This document shows, piece after piece, positions 21,352-32,636 of a stretch of 52,208 nt of DNA (position 1 is the stretch's first letter; each line of letters opens with the position of its first letter). Below the pieces are notes generated by a model. The model saw only the letters and a program-made list of their open reading frames with translations. It did no database searches and had not been told where the DNA came from. Source of the DNA: Actinomycetota bacterium (lineage in GTDB: Bacteria; Actinomycetota; Actinomycetes; S36-B12; UBA5976); the NCBI GenBank assembly GCA_947452755.1, contig CANGDT010000007.1, forward strand, positions 1-52,208, written 5' to 3'. The position numbers were made by a program, and so were the translations under genes.

Positions 21352-21684
21352 ATGCCTCATTGGAATGCTTTCTCATACGCCTTCGGGCCAGTAGTTGCGT
21401 TTCTCGGTATCGGGGCCATGGTGTTGATGCTGCGTTGGGCATTTAAGTCGGGCCAATCTGTCATTGCCCGACCGGCCAAGGTCGGAACCCCTTCGGATTA
21501 CGGAATTCTTGTTCCTATTGCCAGCCCACCGACATACATTGAAGGTGAAGTGCTACGCCGGACACTGGTTGATGCCGGTATTCGCGCAAACCTGGCAACA
21601 ACAACTGAAGGTCCACGCGTTTTGGTGTGGCCGGCTGATGTTGAACAGGCGCGTTCGGTATTGCGTCGCGGAGTTGCTAGCTAA
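21352..21684 (+). CDS. Small single-pass membrane protein with DUF2007-like tail
   Basis: 110 residues, not firmly recognised. One membrane segment ([21 protein letters not shown], about 10-30), then a soluble domain with [37 protein letters not shown]. This resembles the DUF2007 fold, a small ferredoxin-like putative signalling domain. The frame is open from 21247 inside nucS, but ATG 21352 fits the -10 box. It overlaps the end of convergent murA by 8 bp. Downstream of nucS on the same strand. Confidence 0.7.
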   Translation: MPHWNAFSYAFGPVVAFLGIGAMVLMLRWAFKSGQSVIARPAKVGTPSDYGILVPIASPPTYIEGEVLRRTLVDAGIRANLATTTEGPRVLVWPADVEQARSVLRRGVAS

Positions 21685-22954
21685 TTTCTTGAATCTGTTC
21701 GCGCACAATCGTGGCGCCAAGGCGAGTTAAAGTCTCTTCAAATTTCACGTAGCCACGATCAATGTGATCAACACAATGCACGACAGTTTCGCCTTCGGCA
21801 ACGAGTCCGGCCAACACCAAACCTGCCCCTGCACGAATGTCGGTGGCTTCCACTGGTGCGCCAGATAATTGGGTTCGACCACGCACAAGTGCGTGATGCC
21901 CGTCAGTTCGCACATCAGCACCAAGTCGCGACAATTCCTGGACAAAACGGAATCGTGCCTCAAAAAGATTTTCGGTGATCATCGCAGAACCCTCAGAAAT
22001 TGAGTTCATGGCAATGAACTGAGGCTGCAGATCTGTTGGAAAACCTGGGTACGGCAATGTGATGACATCAACTGCATGTGGACGCTTATCCATGGTGACG
22101 CGAACCGTGGACTCAGTAGTTTCAACATGCGCACCCGCTGCCGTTAACTTTTCCAGTACCAGCGCCATGTGTTCGGGTCGCGCGTTATGAATCGTGATAT
22201 CACCTTTGGACATCACAGCTGCAACAGCCCAGGTTCCACCAACGATGCGGTCAGGCACAGTGTGGTGATCTGTTGGGTGCAACTTGTCGACCCCTGTGAC
22301 AGTCAACATCGCCGAACCAATGCCTTCAATCTGGGCACCCATTCTCACCAACATCTCACAAATGTCAACAATTTCTGGTTCGCGCGCAACGTTATCAATC
22401 ACTGTTGTCCCGTTGGCAAGCACTGCGGCCATGACCAACGTTTCGGTTGCGCCCACACTTGGGAAATCTAAGTACACATGTGTACCTACCAAACCGCCGG
22501 CCGGCGCTTCCACAACTAAGTACCCGTGTTCGCTGTTGACGGTGGCACCCATGCGCTCAAGTCCGGCAATGTGCATGTCCAATCCTCGCGAGCCAATTGC
22601 GTCTCCGCCGGGCAACGCCACATCAGCAGCGCCAGCGCGGGCGACCAAGGGACCAAGGACAGCAATCGATGCGCGCATCCGACGAACTAAGTCATAGTCC
22701 GCGCGATGTTCAATTTCATTGGGCACATCAATTGTGACAATCTCAGTGTCAGCCGAATACTCAACTGTGCAACCAAGGCGGCGGAGTAACTCAGCCATGA
22801 TGGTGACATCCAGAATTGCTGGGACACCACGAATTGTGGTCTTGCCATCTGCAAGCAAGGCCACGGCCATCAGCTTCAAGCTGCTGTTCTTCGCACCAGT
22901 GAGATGGACGTCTCCTACGAGTCGCCCACTACCTTGAATTCGAAAAACGTCCAC
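21677..22954 (-). CDS. murA: UDP-N-acetylglucosamine 1-carboxyvinyltransferase, Asp-variant
   Basis: First committed step of peptidoglycan synthesis, adding enolpyruvate from PEP. 425 residues from GTG 22954 ([16 protein letters not shown]). [15 protein letters not shown] and [11 protein letters not shown] are typical. The position normally held by the fosfomycin-reactive Cys is Asp (codon 22601-22603, about residue 118), as in M. tuberculosis, so intrinsic fosfomycin resistance is expected. An upstream in-frame ATG at 23014 would overlap the divergent gene and is unlikely. Confidence 0.95.
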   Translation of the reverse strand: MDVFRIQGSGRLVGDVHLTGAKNSSLKLMAVALLADGKTTIRGVPAILDVTIMAELLRRLGCTVEYSADTEIVTIDVPNEIEHRADYDLVRRMRASIAVLGPLVARAGAADVALPGGDAIGSRGLDMHIAGLERMGATVNSEHGYLVVEAPAGGLVGTHVYLDFPSVGATETLVMAAVLANGTTVIDNVAREPEIVDICEMLVRMGAQIEGIGSAMLTVTGVDKLHPTDHHTVPDRIVGGTWAVAAVMSKGDITIHNARPEHMALVLEKLTAAGAHVETTESTVRVTMDKRPHAVDVITLPYPGFPTDLQPQFIAMNSISEGSAMITENLFEARFRFVQELSRLGADVRTDGHHALVRGRTQLSGAPVEATDIRAGAGLVLAGLVAEGETVVHCVDHIDRGYVKFEETLTRLGATIVREQIQEIS

Positions 22955-22962
22955 GATAGAGC

Positions 22963-22968
22963 AGAATA
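22963..22968 (-). promoter_or_regulatory. Leaderless -10 box of murA (TATTCT, N8, GTG)
   Basis: TATTCT eight bases before the GTG start. It shares a 40-bp divergent gap with the cobalamin adenosyltransferase gene, whose own -10 is at 22982-22987. Confidence 0.5.
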
Positions 22969-22981
22969 ACGTGTTCCCGCG

Positions 22982-22987
22982 TAGGCT
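22982..22987 (+). promoter_or_regulatory. Leaderless -10 box of the cobalamin adenosyltransferase gene (TAGGCT, N7, ATG)
   Basis: TAGGCT seven bases before ATG 22995, with no Shine-Dalgarno. It supports this start over the in-frame ATG at 22971. Confidence 0.55.
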
Positions 22988-22994
22988 TTGGCTT

Positions 22995-23567
22995 ATGGTC
23001 AATTTAACCCGCATTTACACGCGTACCGGCGACGACGGCACTACCAATCTGGGCGATATGAGTCGCACGGGTAAGAACGATCCTCGCCTCAAGGCCTACG
23101 CAGATGTGGACGAAGCCAACTGTGTAATTGGTGTGGCTATTGCCATTGGTGAGCTCCGCGAAGATGTTTCTGCCCTACTTGTGGCAATCCAAAACGAACT
23201 CTTTGACGTTGGCGCTGACCTGTGCACACCGGTGATTGATAACCCTGCGCATGAACCATTGCGTGTCACTGCTGACTACATCGAACGCCTTGAAACAGCG
23301 TGCGACAAATACAACGCCGAATTAGAAACTCTTCGCTCTTTTATTTTGCCTGGTGGAACACTGAGCGCTGCCCAACTCCATGTCGCCCGCACTGTTGCCC
23401 GTCGCGCAGAGCGAAGCACGTGGGCAGCCATCGACATGTATCACGGGGGTGTCAATGCGCTGGCTGCCACGTACCTCAATCGTCTTTCCGATTTGCTCTT
23501 CATCCTTGCCCGCGTAGCGAACAAGGTTCAAGGCGATGTCCTGTGGGTCCCAGGAAGCAACCGCTAG
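22995..23567 (+). CDS. Cob(I)alamin adenosyltransferase, PduO type
   Basis: Transfers adenosyl from ATP to cob(I)alamin, giving coenzyme B12. 190 residues with the N-terminal ATP-binding motif [14 protein letters not shown], the [11 protein letters not shown] helix and [10 protein letters not shown] near residue 140. Its product would serve methylmalonyl-CoA mutase, in line with the epimerase at 18 kb. Its neighbourhood with murA is the mycobacterial order. Its TAG stop shares the tetramer CTAG with the stop of the convergent gene (4-bp overlap). Confidence 0.93.
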   Translation: MVNLTRIYTRTGDDGTTNLGDMSRTGKNDPRLKAYADVDEANCVIGVAIAIGELREDVSALLVAIQNELFDVGADLCTPVIDNPAHEPLRVTADYIERLETACDKYNAELETLRSFILPGGTLSAAQLHVARTVARRAERSTWAAIDMYHGGVNALAATYLNRLSDLLFILARVANKVQGDVLWVPGSNR

Positions 23568-24166
23568 TTAGTTACCGGCTGTTGGCTTGGCTGATCATCT
23601 GGTCCACCGCGGTGGTCCATCATCGGCTTCTTAGTTGAACCTGTTGCGCAAGTTCCATCTGCCTGAGGCGCCACTGGCATTTGTGCCGTGTCGCTGATAC
23701 ACAAGAAACCTTTCGCTTCGCGATCAACTTTCTTCGCACCTGTTGGGCAGTTCCCCGAGGCATCTGGGCGCACATCAATTTTCGTTGAGTACTGACAGCG
23801 AACACGCATGTCGCCATCGTTCATGCCCATTCCTTTGCCGTCGCCGTTACCCATACCTGGTCCGCCTTGTTTACCCGAACCACCTTGCTTACCCGAACCA
23901 CCAGGCATGCCTGGTCCACCCTGCCCGCCTGGTCCGCCTGTGAAGTGGTCATCGAATCCCACAGCTTGGTTTTTAGCAACTGATGAGTGTGTCACTACAT
24001 ACCCACCAACAGCACCTATAAGTGCAACTGCAACCAGGGCAGCGATGGGCAGACCGAGCTTCTTTTTTGAAGCCAGTGTGGTTACTTGCTCAACAGACTC
24101 TGGTTCTGGTGATACCGGTTCCGGGCTTACTGGTTCTGGTGTTACTGGTTCTACAACGTCAGCCAT
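23564..24166 (-). CDS. Membrane-anchored Gly-rich protein with two Cys repeats, unknown function
   Basis: 200 residues, not recognised. A cytoplasmic head with PEPV(S/T) repeats (residues 9-24), one membrane segment (38-58, preceded by KKK), a Gly/Pro/Met-rich stretch (77-118) with tandem GGSGKQ, then two similar units: C124-x15-GNC140-PTG-AKK and C156-x16-GTC173-ATG-STKK. The Cys are probably outside the membrane and could pair. It ends with a His/Asp/Gln tail. ATG 24166 has a GAAAGGAC site. Low complexity makes homology searches hard. Confidence 0.75.
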   Translation of the reverse strand: MADVVEPVTPEPVSPEPVSPEPESVEQVTTLASKKKLGLPIAALVAVALIGAVGGYVVTHSSVAKNQAVGFDDHFTGGPGGQGGPGMPGGSGKQGGSGKQGGPGMGNGDGKGMGMNDGDMRVRCQYSTKIDVRPDASGNCPTGAKKVDREAKGFLCISDTAQMPVAPQADGTCATGSTKKPMMDHRGGPDDQPSQQPVTN

Positions 24167-24245
24167 TGTGTTGTCCTTTCGTTGGTGACAGGTTCAACAT
24201 ACGAAATGAAATCTATTATTCGGTTCGCTGAAGGTTCAGAAATTG

Positions 24246-25193
24246 TTAATAACCAAGGTTGGTTGCTAATTGGTTCATGGCTCCCATGAGGCGGTCGTGG
24301 AAGTCATCGCCATCAATTGTCCAGGTCACAAACCCATTGGGTAGTTGCCCTTTTCGCATGTTCAGGTCAACGACTGTCATGCCATCGGTGAGCTCACCAA
24401 TGGTCTCAACGTCGATGAAGGCTGCTTCACTTGTCATGAGTCCAGGCCAGATGGCTTCGGCCATGGCCATCGCGTCGTGTTGATGCGTCATGCGTTCGCC
24501 GTAGAACGATGAGTAGAAATCTGTGTATGGACCAATAAGTCCGTTGAACACTTCGCCAAATCGGCCCTTGCTGTTTAACCATTCCCACAGCGGCTCGCGG
24601 GTGCGAACAGAATGTGTCACATCCAACCCGACCATGACGGTTTGGAGTCCACTTGCGAACACGCGCTTGGCAGCTTCGGGGTCGTGCCAGATGTTGAACT
24701 CAGCAACTGGAGTGACATTGCCTGTCCTGGCTGCACCACCCATGATGACGAAGCGGTGAATTAGCGGAATGACGTCTGGATACGCATCTACGAGATGAGC
24801 GATGTTTGTCAGTGGACCAATGGCAATGAGTGTCACTGGGTTTTGTGCGCCGCGAATTTTTTCAGCAAGGAATGCACTCGAGTCAGTTGATACAACTGTT
24901 GCCGCAGGTTCGGGCAGATCCACGCCAGCAAACCCGTCATGGCCGTGGACTGGCTCGTATCCGGTTTCTTGCTTGTCGCGACCGTATGGCTGGTCGTAGC
25001 CACTTGCCACTGGAATGTCCGAGCGTCCTAGAAATTCAAGCAGGCGCAAAGCGTTTCGTGTTGTGTGCTCAAGACCTGAATTACCACCCACAGTTGTTAC
25101 GCCTATGACGTTGACATCTGCAATACCTAGCGCCAGCGCAATCGCCACGGCATCATCAATGCCTGGATCAGTGTCGATAATGAGATCAATCAT
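24246..25193 (-). CDS. Inosine-uridine preferring nucleoside hydrolase
   Basis: Cleaves N-ribosidic bonds of nucleosides to base and ribose. 315 residues from ATG 25193. The calcium-binding motif DTDPGIDDA is at residues 7-15; TTVGGNSG, the VIMGGAARTGN segment and VGLDVTHSV follow. The start has AGGAGA overlapping the stop of ribokinase (10-nt gap), so the two are an operon: ribose released here can be phosphorylated by the upstream gene product. Open frame upstream to 25325 is inside ribokinase and rejected. Confidence 0.93.
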   Translation of the reverse strand: MIDLIIDTDPGIDDAVAIALALGIADVNVIGVTTVGGNSGLEHTTRNALRLLEFLGRSDIPVASGYDQPYGRDKQETGYEPVHGHDGFAGVDLPEPAATVVSTDSSAFLAEKIRGAQNPVTLIAIGPLTNIAHLVDAYPDVIPLIHRFVIMGGAARTGNVTPVAEFNIWHDPEAAKRVFASGLQTVMVGLDVTHSVRTREPLWEWLNSKGRFGEVFNGLIGPYTDFYSSFYGERMTHQHDAMAMAEAIWPGLMTSEAAFIDVETIGELTDGMTVVDLNMRKGQLPNGFVTWTIDGDDFHDRLMGAMNQLATNLGY

Positions 25194-25203
25194 TGAGATT
25201 CTC

Positions 25204-26061
25204 CTACTTGTTGTCTTGCATAAATGCAGTAACGGCCTGGACTGTTGGCATTCCCGATTGCGCGCCATGAGCCAAGGTAGATAAGGAACCAGCAGCGCAC
25301 GCGCGTTCAAGTGCGGTTTGCACATCCATGCCCTCAGCCAACGAAACTACAAATGCCCCAACGAATGTGTCGCCTGCCCCGACAGTGTCGACTGCTTGCA
25401 CTACTGGCGGCTGCGCTTCGGCCACCACATCGCCATTGCGATATACCTTGGCGACACCTGAACCGGCCGTCACAACTACAAGCCCTTGGGTTGGATTTCC
25501 GTATGCAGCAAATTCGTGCTCGTTCACAATCAGCACATCAATGAGTCCAGCAAGGTCAGCAGATATTTCTCGCACTGGTGCGGCGTTCACGCAAAACAAT
25601 CCTCGCGTAGCCTGTGCTGTTACCAGAACAACTTCCTGGGCAACTTCAAACTGGCAAATCACGGCGTCGGCCTGAGTGAGCAATTCAGTGAACGTAGGAG
25701 CGTTGATATCGACAGTACTGTTGGCGCCATCAGCTACAACAATTTGATTCTCGCCAGATTCTTCAACCATCACCAGAGCAATGCTGGTGGGTGTGGATCC
25801 TTGGACAACATGGGAAACATTCACACCGCTGACCTGCAATGCCTCAAGGCACATCTGTCCCGGTGCGTCTGCTCCAACGGCGCCAACCATTGTGACGGCC
25901 CCACCCATGCGCGCGGCAGCGACCGCTTGGTTTGCACCTTTTCCACCAGGAAACCAAGCGGGTTCACCGCTGGACACGGTTTCTCCACGACCTGGAAGTC
26001 TTGGCATGCGCACGAAAAGATCGGCATTGATACTGCCGACAACAACGATGTTTGCGCTCAC
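25204..26061 (-). CDS. rbsK: Ribokinase (PfkB family)
   Basis: Phosphorylates ribose to ribose-5-phosphate. 285 residues from GTG 26061; GTG 26064 is directly before it, but only 26061 lies six bases after TAGTCT. Motifs: GSINADLFVRMPRLPGRGET, PGGKGANQAVAAARMG, and the catalytic DTVGAGDTFVGAF near residue 230. Other PfkB sugar kinases cannot be fully excluded, but the coupling to a nucleoside hydrolase favours ribose. Confidence 0.9.
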   Translation of the reverse strand: MSANIVVVGSINADLFVRMPRLPGRGETVSSGEPAWFPGGKGANQAVAAARMGGAVTMVGAVGADAPGQMCLEALQVSGVNVSHVVQGSTPTSIALVMVEESGENQIVVADGANSTVDINAPTFTELLTQADAVICQFEVAQEVVLVTAQATRGLFCVNAAPVREISADLAGLIDVLIVNEHEFAAYGNPTQGLVVVTAGSGVAKVYRNGDVVAEAQPPVVQAVDTVGAGDTFVGAFVVSLAEGMDVQTALERACAAGSLSTLAHGAQSGMPTVQAVTAFMQDNK

Positions 26062-26067
26062 CACACC

Positions 26068-26073
26068 AGACTA
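26068..26073 (-). promoter_or_regulatory. Leaderless -10 box of rbsK (TAGTCT, N6, GTG)
   Basis: TAGTCT six bases before GTG 26061. Its first three bases are also the TAG stop codon of the upstream Rieske gene. An inverted repeat, CGGTC-N5-GACCG, lies just upstream at 26076-26090 and could be an operator. Confidence 0.6.
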
Positions 26074-26493
26074 GACGGTCAAATAGACCGACGTCTTATC
26101 TACAGTGACTTGTACGGCCGGAACTGGTGCGAGATTAGGCAGGAGTTCTGCGGGGTGCTTCTGTGTTCCGGCAACATTTTTACCAGTCAGTCCATCGAAC
26201 TGAGCACCATGACAGCCACAGGTTATTTTTCCAACTGCAGGTGATGGCAAGAAGCAACCCTTGTGTGTGCATGATGCACGAAATGCCTTAAACGTTCCTT
26301 TTTTTGGCTGGGAAATTAAGTACGGTGCGCCGCCGACAGTAAACACTTTTCCAGTACCAACTGGAATGGCAGTGAGCGCACACACTTTTGTTTTCTTCGC
26401 AGCGGTGGATACTCGGGCTTGTGCCGCAGACGGCATCAACGCAACCAGCGGGGCAAGAAGTGACGAACTTAGTAACTGACGACGTGTGAACAT
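26071..26493 (-). CDS. Rieske [2Fe-2S] protein with Tat-type signal
   Basis: 140 residues. The N-terminus MFTRRQLLSSSLLAPLVALM plus an AQA site is a twin-arginine-like signal, so the protein is probably exported folded with its cluster. The Rieske box is complete: C75-T-H77, C80, C92-G-C94-H95, with Cys 80 and 94 able to form the usual disulfide. It is a small stand-alone protein, not a bc1 subunit (no long N-terminal membrane part). Partner unknown. It lies between the atp terminator and rbsK. Confidence 0.88.
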   Translation of the reverse strand: MFTRRQLLSSSLLAPLVALMPSAAQARVSTAAKKTKVCALTAIPVGTGKVFTVGGAPYLISQPKKGTFKAFRASCTHKGCFLPSPAVGKITCGCHGAQFDGLTGKNVAGTQKHPAELLPNLAPVPAVQVTVDKTSVYLTV

Positions 26494-26522
26494 ACCTTAA
26501 GCATCTCTTACTTTGAACAAAA

Positions 26523-26557
26523 AGAAATCCCCCACCACGATTTGGTGAGGGATTTCT
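26523..26557 (-). terminator. Intrinsic terminator of the atp operon
   Basis: A stem of AGAAATCCC...GGGATTTCT with an inner CACCA/TGGTG pair, 12 bp after the atpC stop. On the minus strand it runs into TTTCTTTTTG. The hairpin is near-symmetrical, so it could also limit transcription from the other strand. Confidence 0.8.
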
Positions 26558-26568
26558 ATTGTTAATTT

Positions 26569-26973
26569 TTAGTGCATACCTGCTGCTGTTGCAGCATTTG
26601 CTGCCTGGAGTCGGGTTTCAGCACGATGAATTGCCGCCAGAGTTTCCGCCGTATCGACGCCTGATGACTTTGCACGTTCAAGTGATGCGCGAGCGCGGTC
26701 AACGTCGATAGCTGTTCCAAGTTCGGCAACTTCAGCCAACACACTTACTTTGTTGGAATCAACCGAGAAGAAGCCACCGTGCACGGCGACTGTGAACTTG
26801 TCACCTTCAACTGGCTCAATGCGCACAAGACCGTTGACCAATAGCGACAGCACTGGTTCGTGATTCGGCAAAATACCGATCTCGCCATCTGGTGTCTTGG
26901 CAACGATTGACTTAGCCGCACCTGACCACACATTGCGGTCAACTGCCACTACAGAAACATTGAGTTCAGCCAC
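26569..26973 (-). CDS. atpC: ATP synthase F1 subunit epsilon
   Basis: Central-stalk subunit that regulates hydrolysis. 134 residues with the N-terminal beta-sandwich (GEIGILPNHEPVLSLL, HGGFFSV) and a C-terminal two-helix region. GTG start 26973, 2 nt after the atpD stop. Last gene of the atp operon and followed by its terminator. Confidence 0.95.
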   Translation of the reverse strand: MAELNVSVVAVDRNVWSGAAKSIVAKTPDGEIGILPNHEPVLSLLVNGLVRIEPVEGDKFTVAVHGGFFSVDSNKVSVLAEVAELGTAIDVDRARASLERAKSSGVDTAETLAAIHRAETRLQAANAATAAGMH

Positions 26974-26975
26974 GA

Positions 26976-28412
<1,437 letters not shown>

Positions 28413-29324
28413 TTAGCTCCCTGCTGATGCGGAGGAGAGAGCATCGGCGCCGCCGACGATCTCACTGATCTCCTGGGTGATTTCTGCCTGACGGGCCTGG
28501 TTGGCCATACGGGCAAGGTTTTTGATGAGGTCTTCTGCGTTGTCAGATGCTGACTTCATGGCGCGACGACGTGCGGCGTGCTCACTTGCAGCGGCTAACA
28601 ACAGTGCGGTGTACACCATGTTCTCGACGTAGCGAGGCATGAGTGCGTCGAGTACGGCCTCTGGGCCGGGCTCGAATTCGTAAAGTGGAAGGACTTTTGC
28701 GTCCTTGGCATCTGCGGCTGACATTTCAATAACTTCAACTGGCAGGATTCGGCGAACGCGAACTTCCTGAACACCCATGTTGACGAAGTGTGTGTAGACC
28801 AAATGAATTTCGTCTACGCCGCCTTCTTCAGCACTCTTGTTGAATGCTTCGATGACAGTTGCAGCAATGTCTTTTGCATTTTCGTATGTTGGCTGGTCAG
28901 TGAATCCAGTCCATGATGCGGCAATTGCCCGCTCGCGGAACTTGTAGTAACCAACGGACTTGCGGCCAACAAGGAAATGTTCTGCATCAACACCGTCTTC
29001 TTTAAGAAGGTTGTTGAGTGCTTCGCCTTCTTTGAGTACAGCGGTTGAGTAGGCACCAGCAAGACCACGGTCTGCCGTGATCAAGATGACTGCAGCGCGC
29101 TTGCGTGTTGCAGGTGCGGTCAATAGCGGATGCTTTGCATTGCTGTTGGACACAACTGCTGTAATAGCGCGGAGCAACTCACTGGTGTACGGCAACGAAG
29201 CATCAACGCGCTGTTGCGCCTTGACAATACGCGAAGACGCAATGAGTTCCATTGCCTTCGTGATCTTCTTGGTTGCTTGCACCGACTTAATACGTCGGCG
29301 GTAAACCCTGAGTTGTGCACCCAT
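28413..29324 (-). CDS. atpG: ATP synthase F1 subunit gamma
   Basis: Rotor shaft. 303 residues with N-terminal RRRIKSVQATKKITKAMELIA and C-terminal ARRRAMKSASDNAEDLI helices that form the coiled coil. A short VDAEHFLVG region and an acidic mid-segment are present. ATG directly abuts the atpA stop (TAAATG), so coupled translation is likely. Confidence 0.97.
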   Translation of the reverse strand: MGAQLRVYRRRIKSVQATKKITKAMELIASSRIVKAQQRVDASLPYTSELLRAITAVVSNSNAKHPLLTAPATRKRAAVILITADRGLAGAYSTAVLKEGEALNNLLKEDGVDAEHFLVGRKSVGYYKFRERAIAASWTGFTDQPTYENAKDIAATVIEAFNKSAEEGGVDEIHLVYTHFVNMGVQEVRVRRILPVEVIEMSAADAKDAKVLPLYEFEPGPEAVLDALMPRYVENMVYTALLLAAASEHAARRRAMKSASDNAEDLIKNLARMANQARQAEITQEISEIVGGADALSSASAGS

Positions 29325-30956
29325 TTACGCCTTGACCTTCACAATCTGTGTTGGGTCAATGTCGTCGGAATCCAAAGCTTCTACTGGTTCGTCGTTAACC
29401 AACGAGTGACCAGCGGTGGTCTGGAATGACTTCTTGAATTCGTCAATGATGTTCGACAACTGGGTCAATGCATCATCTGAGAAGTCAGTTGTTTCGCGAA
29501 CTCCAGCCAAAATTGCAGCATGGTTGCGATCCAAGTGATCCAAAAATTCTTGGTCAAAGCGGCGAATGTCTTCAACCGGGACATCATCGAGCTTGCCGGT
29601 GGTTCCTGCCCATACTGAAATAACTTCGCGTTCCATTGCCTGTGGCTGGTACTGCGGCTGCTTCAGCAATTCAACAAGACGTGCACCGCGCTCGAGCTGT
29701 GCCTTTGAGGCAGCGTCAAGGTCGGAACCGAACGCAGCGAATGCTTCAAGTTCACGGTACTGAGCAAGGTCTAGACGTAGACGTCCAGCAACCTTCTTCA
29801 TGGCCTTTGGCTGTGCTGAACCACCAACGCGTGATACCGAAATACCTACGTTGATAGCTGGGCGAACACCAGAGTTGAAGAGGTCTGATTCAAGGAAGCA
29901 CTGACCGTCGGTGATGGAAATAACGTTGGTCGGAATGTATGCCGAGACGTCGTTTGCCTTGGTTTCAATGATTGGTAGACCAGTCATTGAACCTGCACCA
30001 AGTTCGTCAGATAGCTTTGCACAACGTTCTAGAAGACGTGAGTGCAAGTAGAAAACGTCACCTGGGTAGGCCTCGCGGCCTGGCGGACGACGAAGAAGTA
30101 GAGATACAGCGCGGTAAGCCTCAGCTTGCTTTGACAGGTCGTCAAAGATGATAAGGACATGCTCGCCCTTGTACATCCAGTGCTGGCCAATTGCCGAACC
30201 GGTGTAAGGAGCGAGGTACTTGAAACCTGCAGGGTCAGAAGCTGGTGCAGCAACAATTGTGGTGTATTCCATTGCGCCGAATTCTTCAAGTGCGCCCTTA
30301 ACAGCAGCGATTGTTGAACCCTTCTGGCCGATAGCAACGTAGATGCACTTAACCTGCTTCTTCTTGTCGCCTGACTTCCAGTTTTCACGCTGGTTCAAAA
30401 TGGTGTCGATTGCAACAGCAGTCTTACCGGTCTGACGGTCACCAATAATGAGCTGGCGCTGTCCGCGACCGATAGCGGTCATCGCGTCAATAGCCTTGAT
30501 GCCGGTCTGCATTGGTTCTTTAACTGGCTGGCGCTGAACAACAGTTGGGGCCTGAAGTTCAAGTGGTCGACGTGCTTCAGCAGTAATCGGACCAAGGCCA
30601 TCAATTGGGTTGCCCAGTGGATCAACCACACGACCAAGGAAGCCATCGCCAACAGGTACTGAAAGAACTTCACCTGTGCGCTTAACAACCTGGCCTTCAG
30701 CGATGCCTGAACCATCACCAAGAAGAACAGCACCAATTTCGCGAACGTCAAGGTTCAAAGCCAGACCCTTAAGGCCGCCTTCGAACTCGAGGAGTTCGTT
30801 TGTCATTGCTGAGTGAAGGCCCTCAACACGTGCGATACCGTCACCGGTCTCTGTTACGTGACCGACCTCTTCGCGAGAAGTGCCTGGGGCAAACGACTCG
30901 ACGTTACGAGCAATCGCATCCCGGATTTCTTCGGGGCGGATCGATAGTTCCGTCAT
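29325..30956 (-). CDS. atpA: ATP synthase F1 subunit alpha
   Basis: Non-catalytic nucleotide-binding subunit. 543 residues. Walker [14 protein letters not shown] near 173, the arginine-finger segment [12 protein letters not shown] near 370. The C-terminal extension ([21 protein letters not shown]) is longer than in E. coli, as is common in actinobacteria. ATG after GCAGGA. Confidence 0.98.
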   Translation of the reverse strand: MTELSIRPEEIRDAIARNVESFAPGTSREEVGHVTETGDGIARVEGLHSAMTNELLEFEGGLKGLALNLDVREIGAVLLGDGSGIAEGQVVKRTGEVLSVPVGDGFLGRVVDPLGNPIDGLGPITAEARRPLELQAPTVVQRQPVKEPMQTGIKAIDAMTAIGRGQRQLIIGDRQTGKTAVAIDTILNQRENWKSGDKKKQVKCIYVAIGQKGSTIAAVKGALEEFGAMEYTTIVAAPASDPAGFKYLAPYTGSAIGQHWMYKGEHVLIIFDDLSKQAEAYRAVSLLLRRPPGREAYPGDVFYLHSRLLERCAKLSDELGAGSMTGLPIIETKANDVSAYIPTNVISITDGQCFLESDLFNSGVRPAINVGISVSRVGGSAQPKAMKKVAGRLRLDLAQYRELEAFAAFGSDLDAASKAQLERGARLVELLKQPQYQPQAMEREVISVWAGTTGKLDDVPVEDIRRFDQEFLDHLDRNHAAILAGVRETTDFSDDALTQLSNIIDEFKKSFQTTAGHSLVNDEPVEALDSDDIDPTQIVKVKA

Positions 30957-30978
30957 GATGTCCTGCTTTCTTCGTGGG

Positions 30979-31788
30979 TTATGCCAGCAGTGACCTGCGG
31001 GCGTCTTCTAAACGTGTAGCTACGGTGCCGTCGATGATGTCTTCACCGATTTTTACCGAGATGCCACCAATAACTGAAGGGTCAATTGCGACATTCAGTT
31101 TCACTTGGCGGCCTGTGATTTTTGTGAGGGCTGCGGTCAGGCGAGCCTTTTGGTTGTCATCAAGTGCAACAACGCTGTGAACTTCAGCAACAACTTGGTT
31201 GCGCTGTGCGGCAGCCAATTCACTGAGTGAATCAATCACTGAGTTAACTTGGCGACCGCGCAAGTGTCCGGCGAAGTACGCGATGACAGCGAGCGTGCCT
31301 GAATCAACCTTGGCGCTGAGAAGATCTGTGACCACTTTGGATTTCGCACCCGACGACAGCGACGGGTCAGTTAATGCCATCTGCAGTTCAGCAGAAGCAT
31401 CAACAGCGCGACCAAAGTGGAACAGTTCGTTCTCGACGCGATCGAGTGTTCCCTGCGCATCAGCAGCAGTGAACGTGGCTTGAGCAGCAAGTAGTTCGAG
31501 TGCATCAATCAAATCGCGATCCGAAGACCAACGCTGACTAACGACATCGCCAACAACTGCAACTGCACCAGCGGAGATCTTGCCGCCGAGCACATCAGCA
31601 ACAAGTGCCTGACGTGCCGCAACCGGCTGACCACTATCAGCAAGTGTCTGTCGCAATGACTTCTGTTCACCAAGAAGACCGGCAACCGCAAGCAGATCAG
31701 CGGTCAGAGCGGACAGATCGCCCTGACCAGCACGCGAGCGCAAAGACTCTTGTACCGAAGCTAAACTTCCGCGGGATGCGCCGATCAT
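30979..31788 (-). CDS. atpH: ATP synthase F1 subunit delta
   Basis: Peripheral-stalk cap. 269 residues, long compared with about 180 in E. coli but normal for actinobacteria. The C-terminal signature [28 protein letters not shown] is clear (about 235-262). Its ATG overlaps the atpF stop by one base (TAATG). Confidence 0.94.
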   Translation of the reverse strand: MIGASRGSLASVQESLRSRAGQGDLSALTADLLAVAGLLGEQKSLRQTLADSGQPVAARQALVADVLGGKISAGAVAVVGDVVSQRWSSDRDLIDALELLAAQATFTAADAQGTLDRVENELFHFGRAVDASAELQMALTDPSLSSGAKSKVVTDLLSAKVDSGTLAVIAYFAGHLRGRQVNSVIDSLSELAAAQRNQVVAEVHSVVALDDNQKARLTAALTKITGRQVKLNVAIDPSVIGGISVKIGEDIIDGTVATRLEDARRSLLA

Positions 31789-32321
31789 TACTTGGCCGCC
31801 TCGTTTTCGAGTTCTGAGATAAAGCGATCTACAGCCGCACGTGCACGTGCATCGTCAGAGAGTGACTCTCCAACAACTTTGCCAGCCAAGGTCAGGGCGA
31901 GTTCGCTGACGTCACGACGAAGTGACGACACAGCTTGTGCGCGCTCTGCAGCCATCTGAGCCTGTGCGCGTTCGGTAACAGTTGCAGCAGCAGCTGCAGC
32001 TTCCGACTTTGCCTGCTCAATCATGGCCGTCTTTTCGGCTTGTGCCTGGGTACGGATGCTTGCCGCTTCAACGCGGGCATCAGCCAGCTGCGAACGGTAC
32101 TGCTCAAGCAAAGCCTGGGCTTCTGCTTGGGACTCGTCCGCACGCTTGAGGCCGCCCTCAATTGCGTCAGCGCGTGCATCCAATGTCTTGCCAATTGCTG
32201 GGAAAGCAAACTTGGCAAGTGCAAAGAAGACAAGCAGGAACGCAACTGTGCCGATGATCAGTTCATCGAGCGGAACCCGCAGGATGTTTGTGCTCTCGGC
32301 AGCAGCAATGATGTTTGTCAC
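31788..32321 (-). CDS. atpF: ATP synthase F0 subunit b
   Basis: Peripheral stalk. 177 residues: one N-terminal membrane helix (LIIGTVAFLLVFFALAKFAF, about 21-40), then a long Ala/Glu/Arg-rich coiled coil. GTG start at 32321 with a GAAGGA site somewhat far upstream. It is a plain b subunit, not the b-delta fusion of mycobacteria. Confidence 0.95.
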   Translation of the reverse strand: MTNIIAAAESTNILRVPLDELIIGTVAFLLVFFALAKFAFPAIGKTLDARADAIEGGLKRADESQAEAQALLEQYRSQLADARVEAASIRTQAQAEKTAMIEQAKSEAAAAAATVTERAQAQMAAERAQAVSSLRRDVSELALTLAGKVVGESLSDDARARAAVDRFISELENEAAK

Positions 32322-32347
32322 GATGATGTGTCCTTCGACTTAGCTAA

Positions 32348-32619
<272 letters not shown>

Positions 32620-32636
32620 AGGTTTTTCTTACTTGT

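Noticed and set aside
23850-23945. Tandem short repeats that could resemble a CRISPR array
   Set aside because: The 18-bp units encode in-frame GGSGKQ inside a protein gene and there are no spacers. No CRISPR array or cas gene is present.
25486-26244. A 252-codon open frame antisense to rbsK and the Rieske gene
   Set aside because: Spans two well-identified genes on the other strand. Composition (Asn, His, Cys, Ser) is that of an out-of-frame reading.
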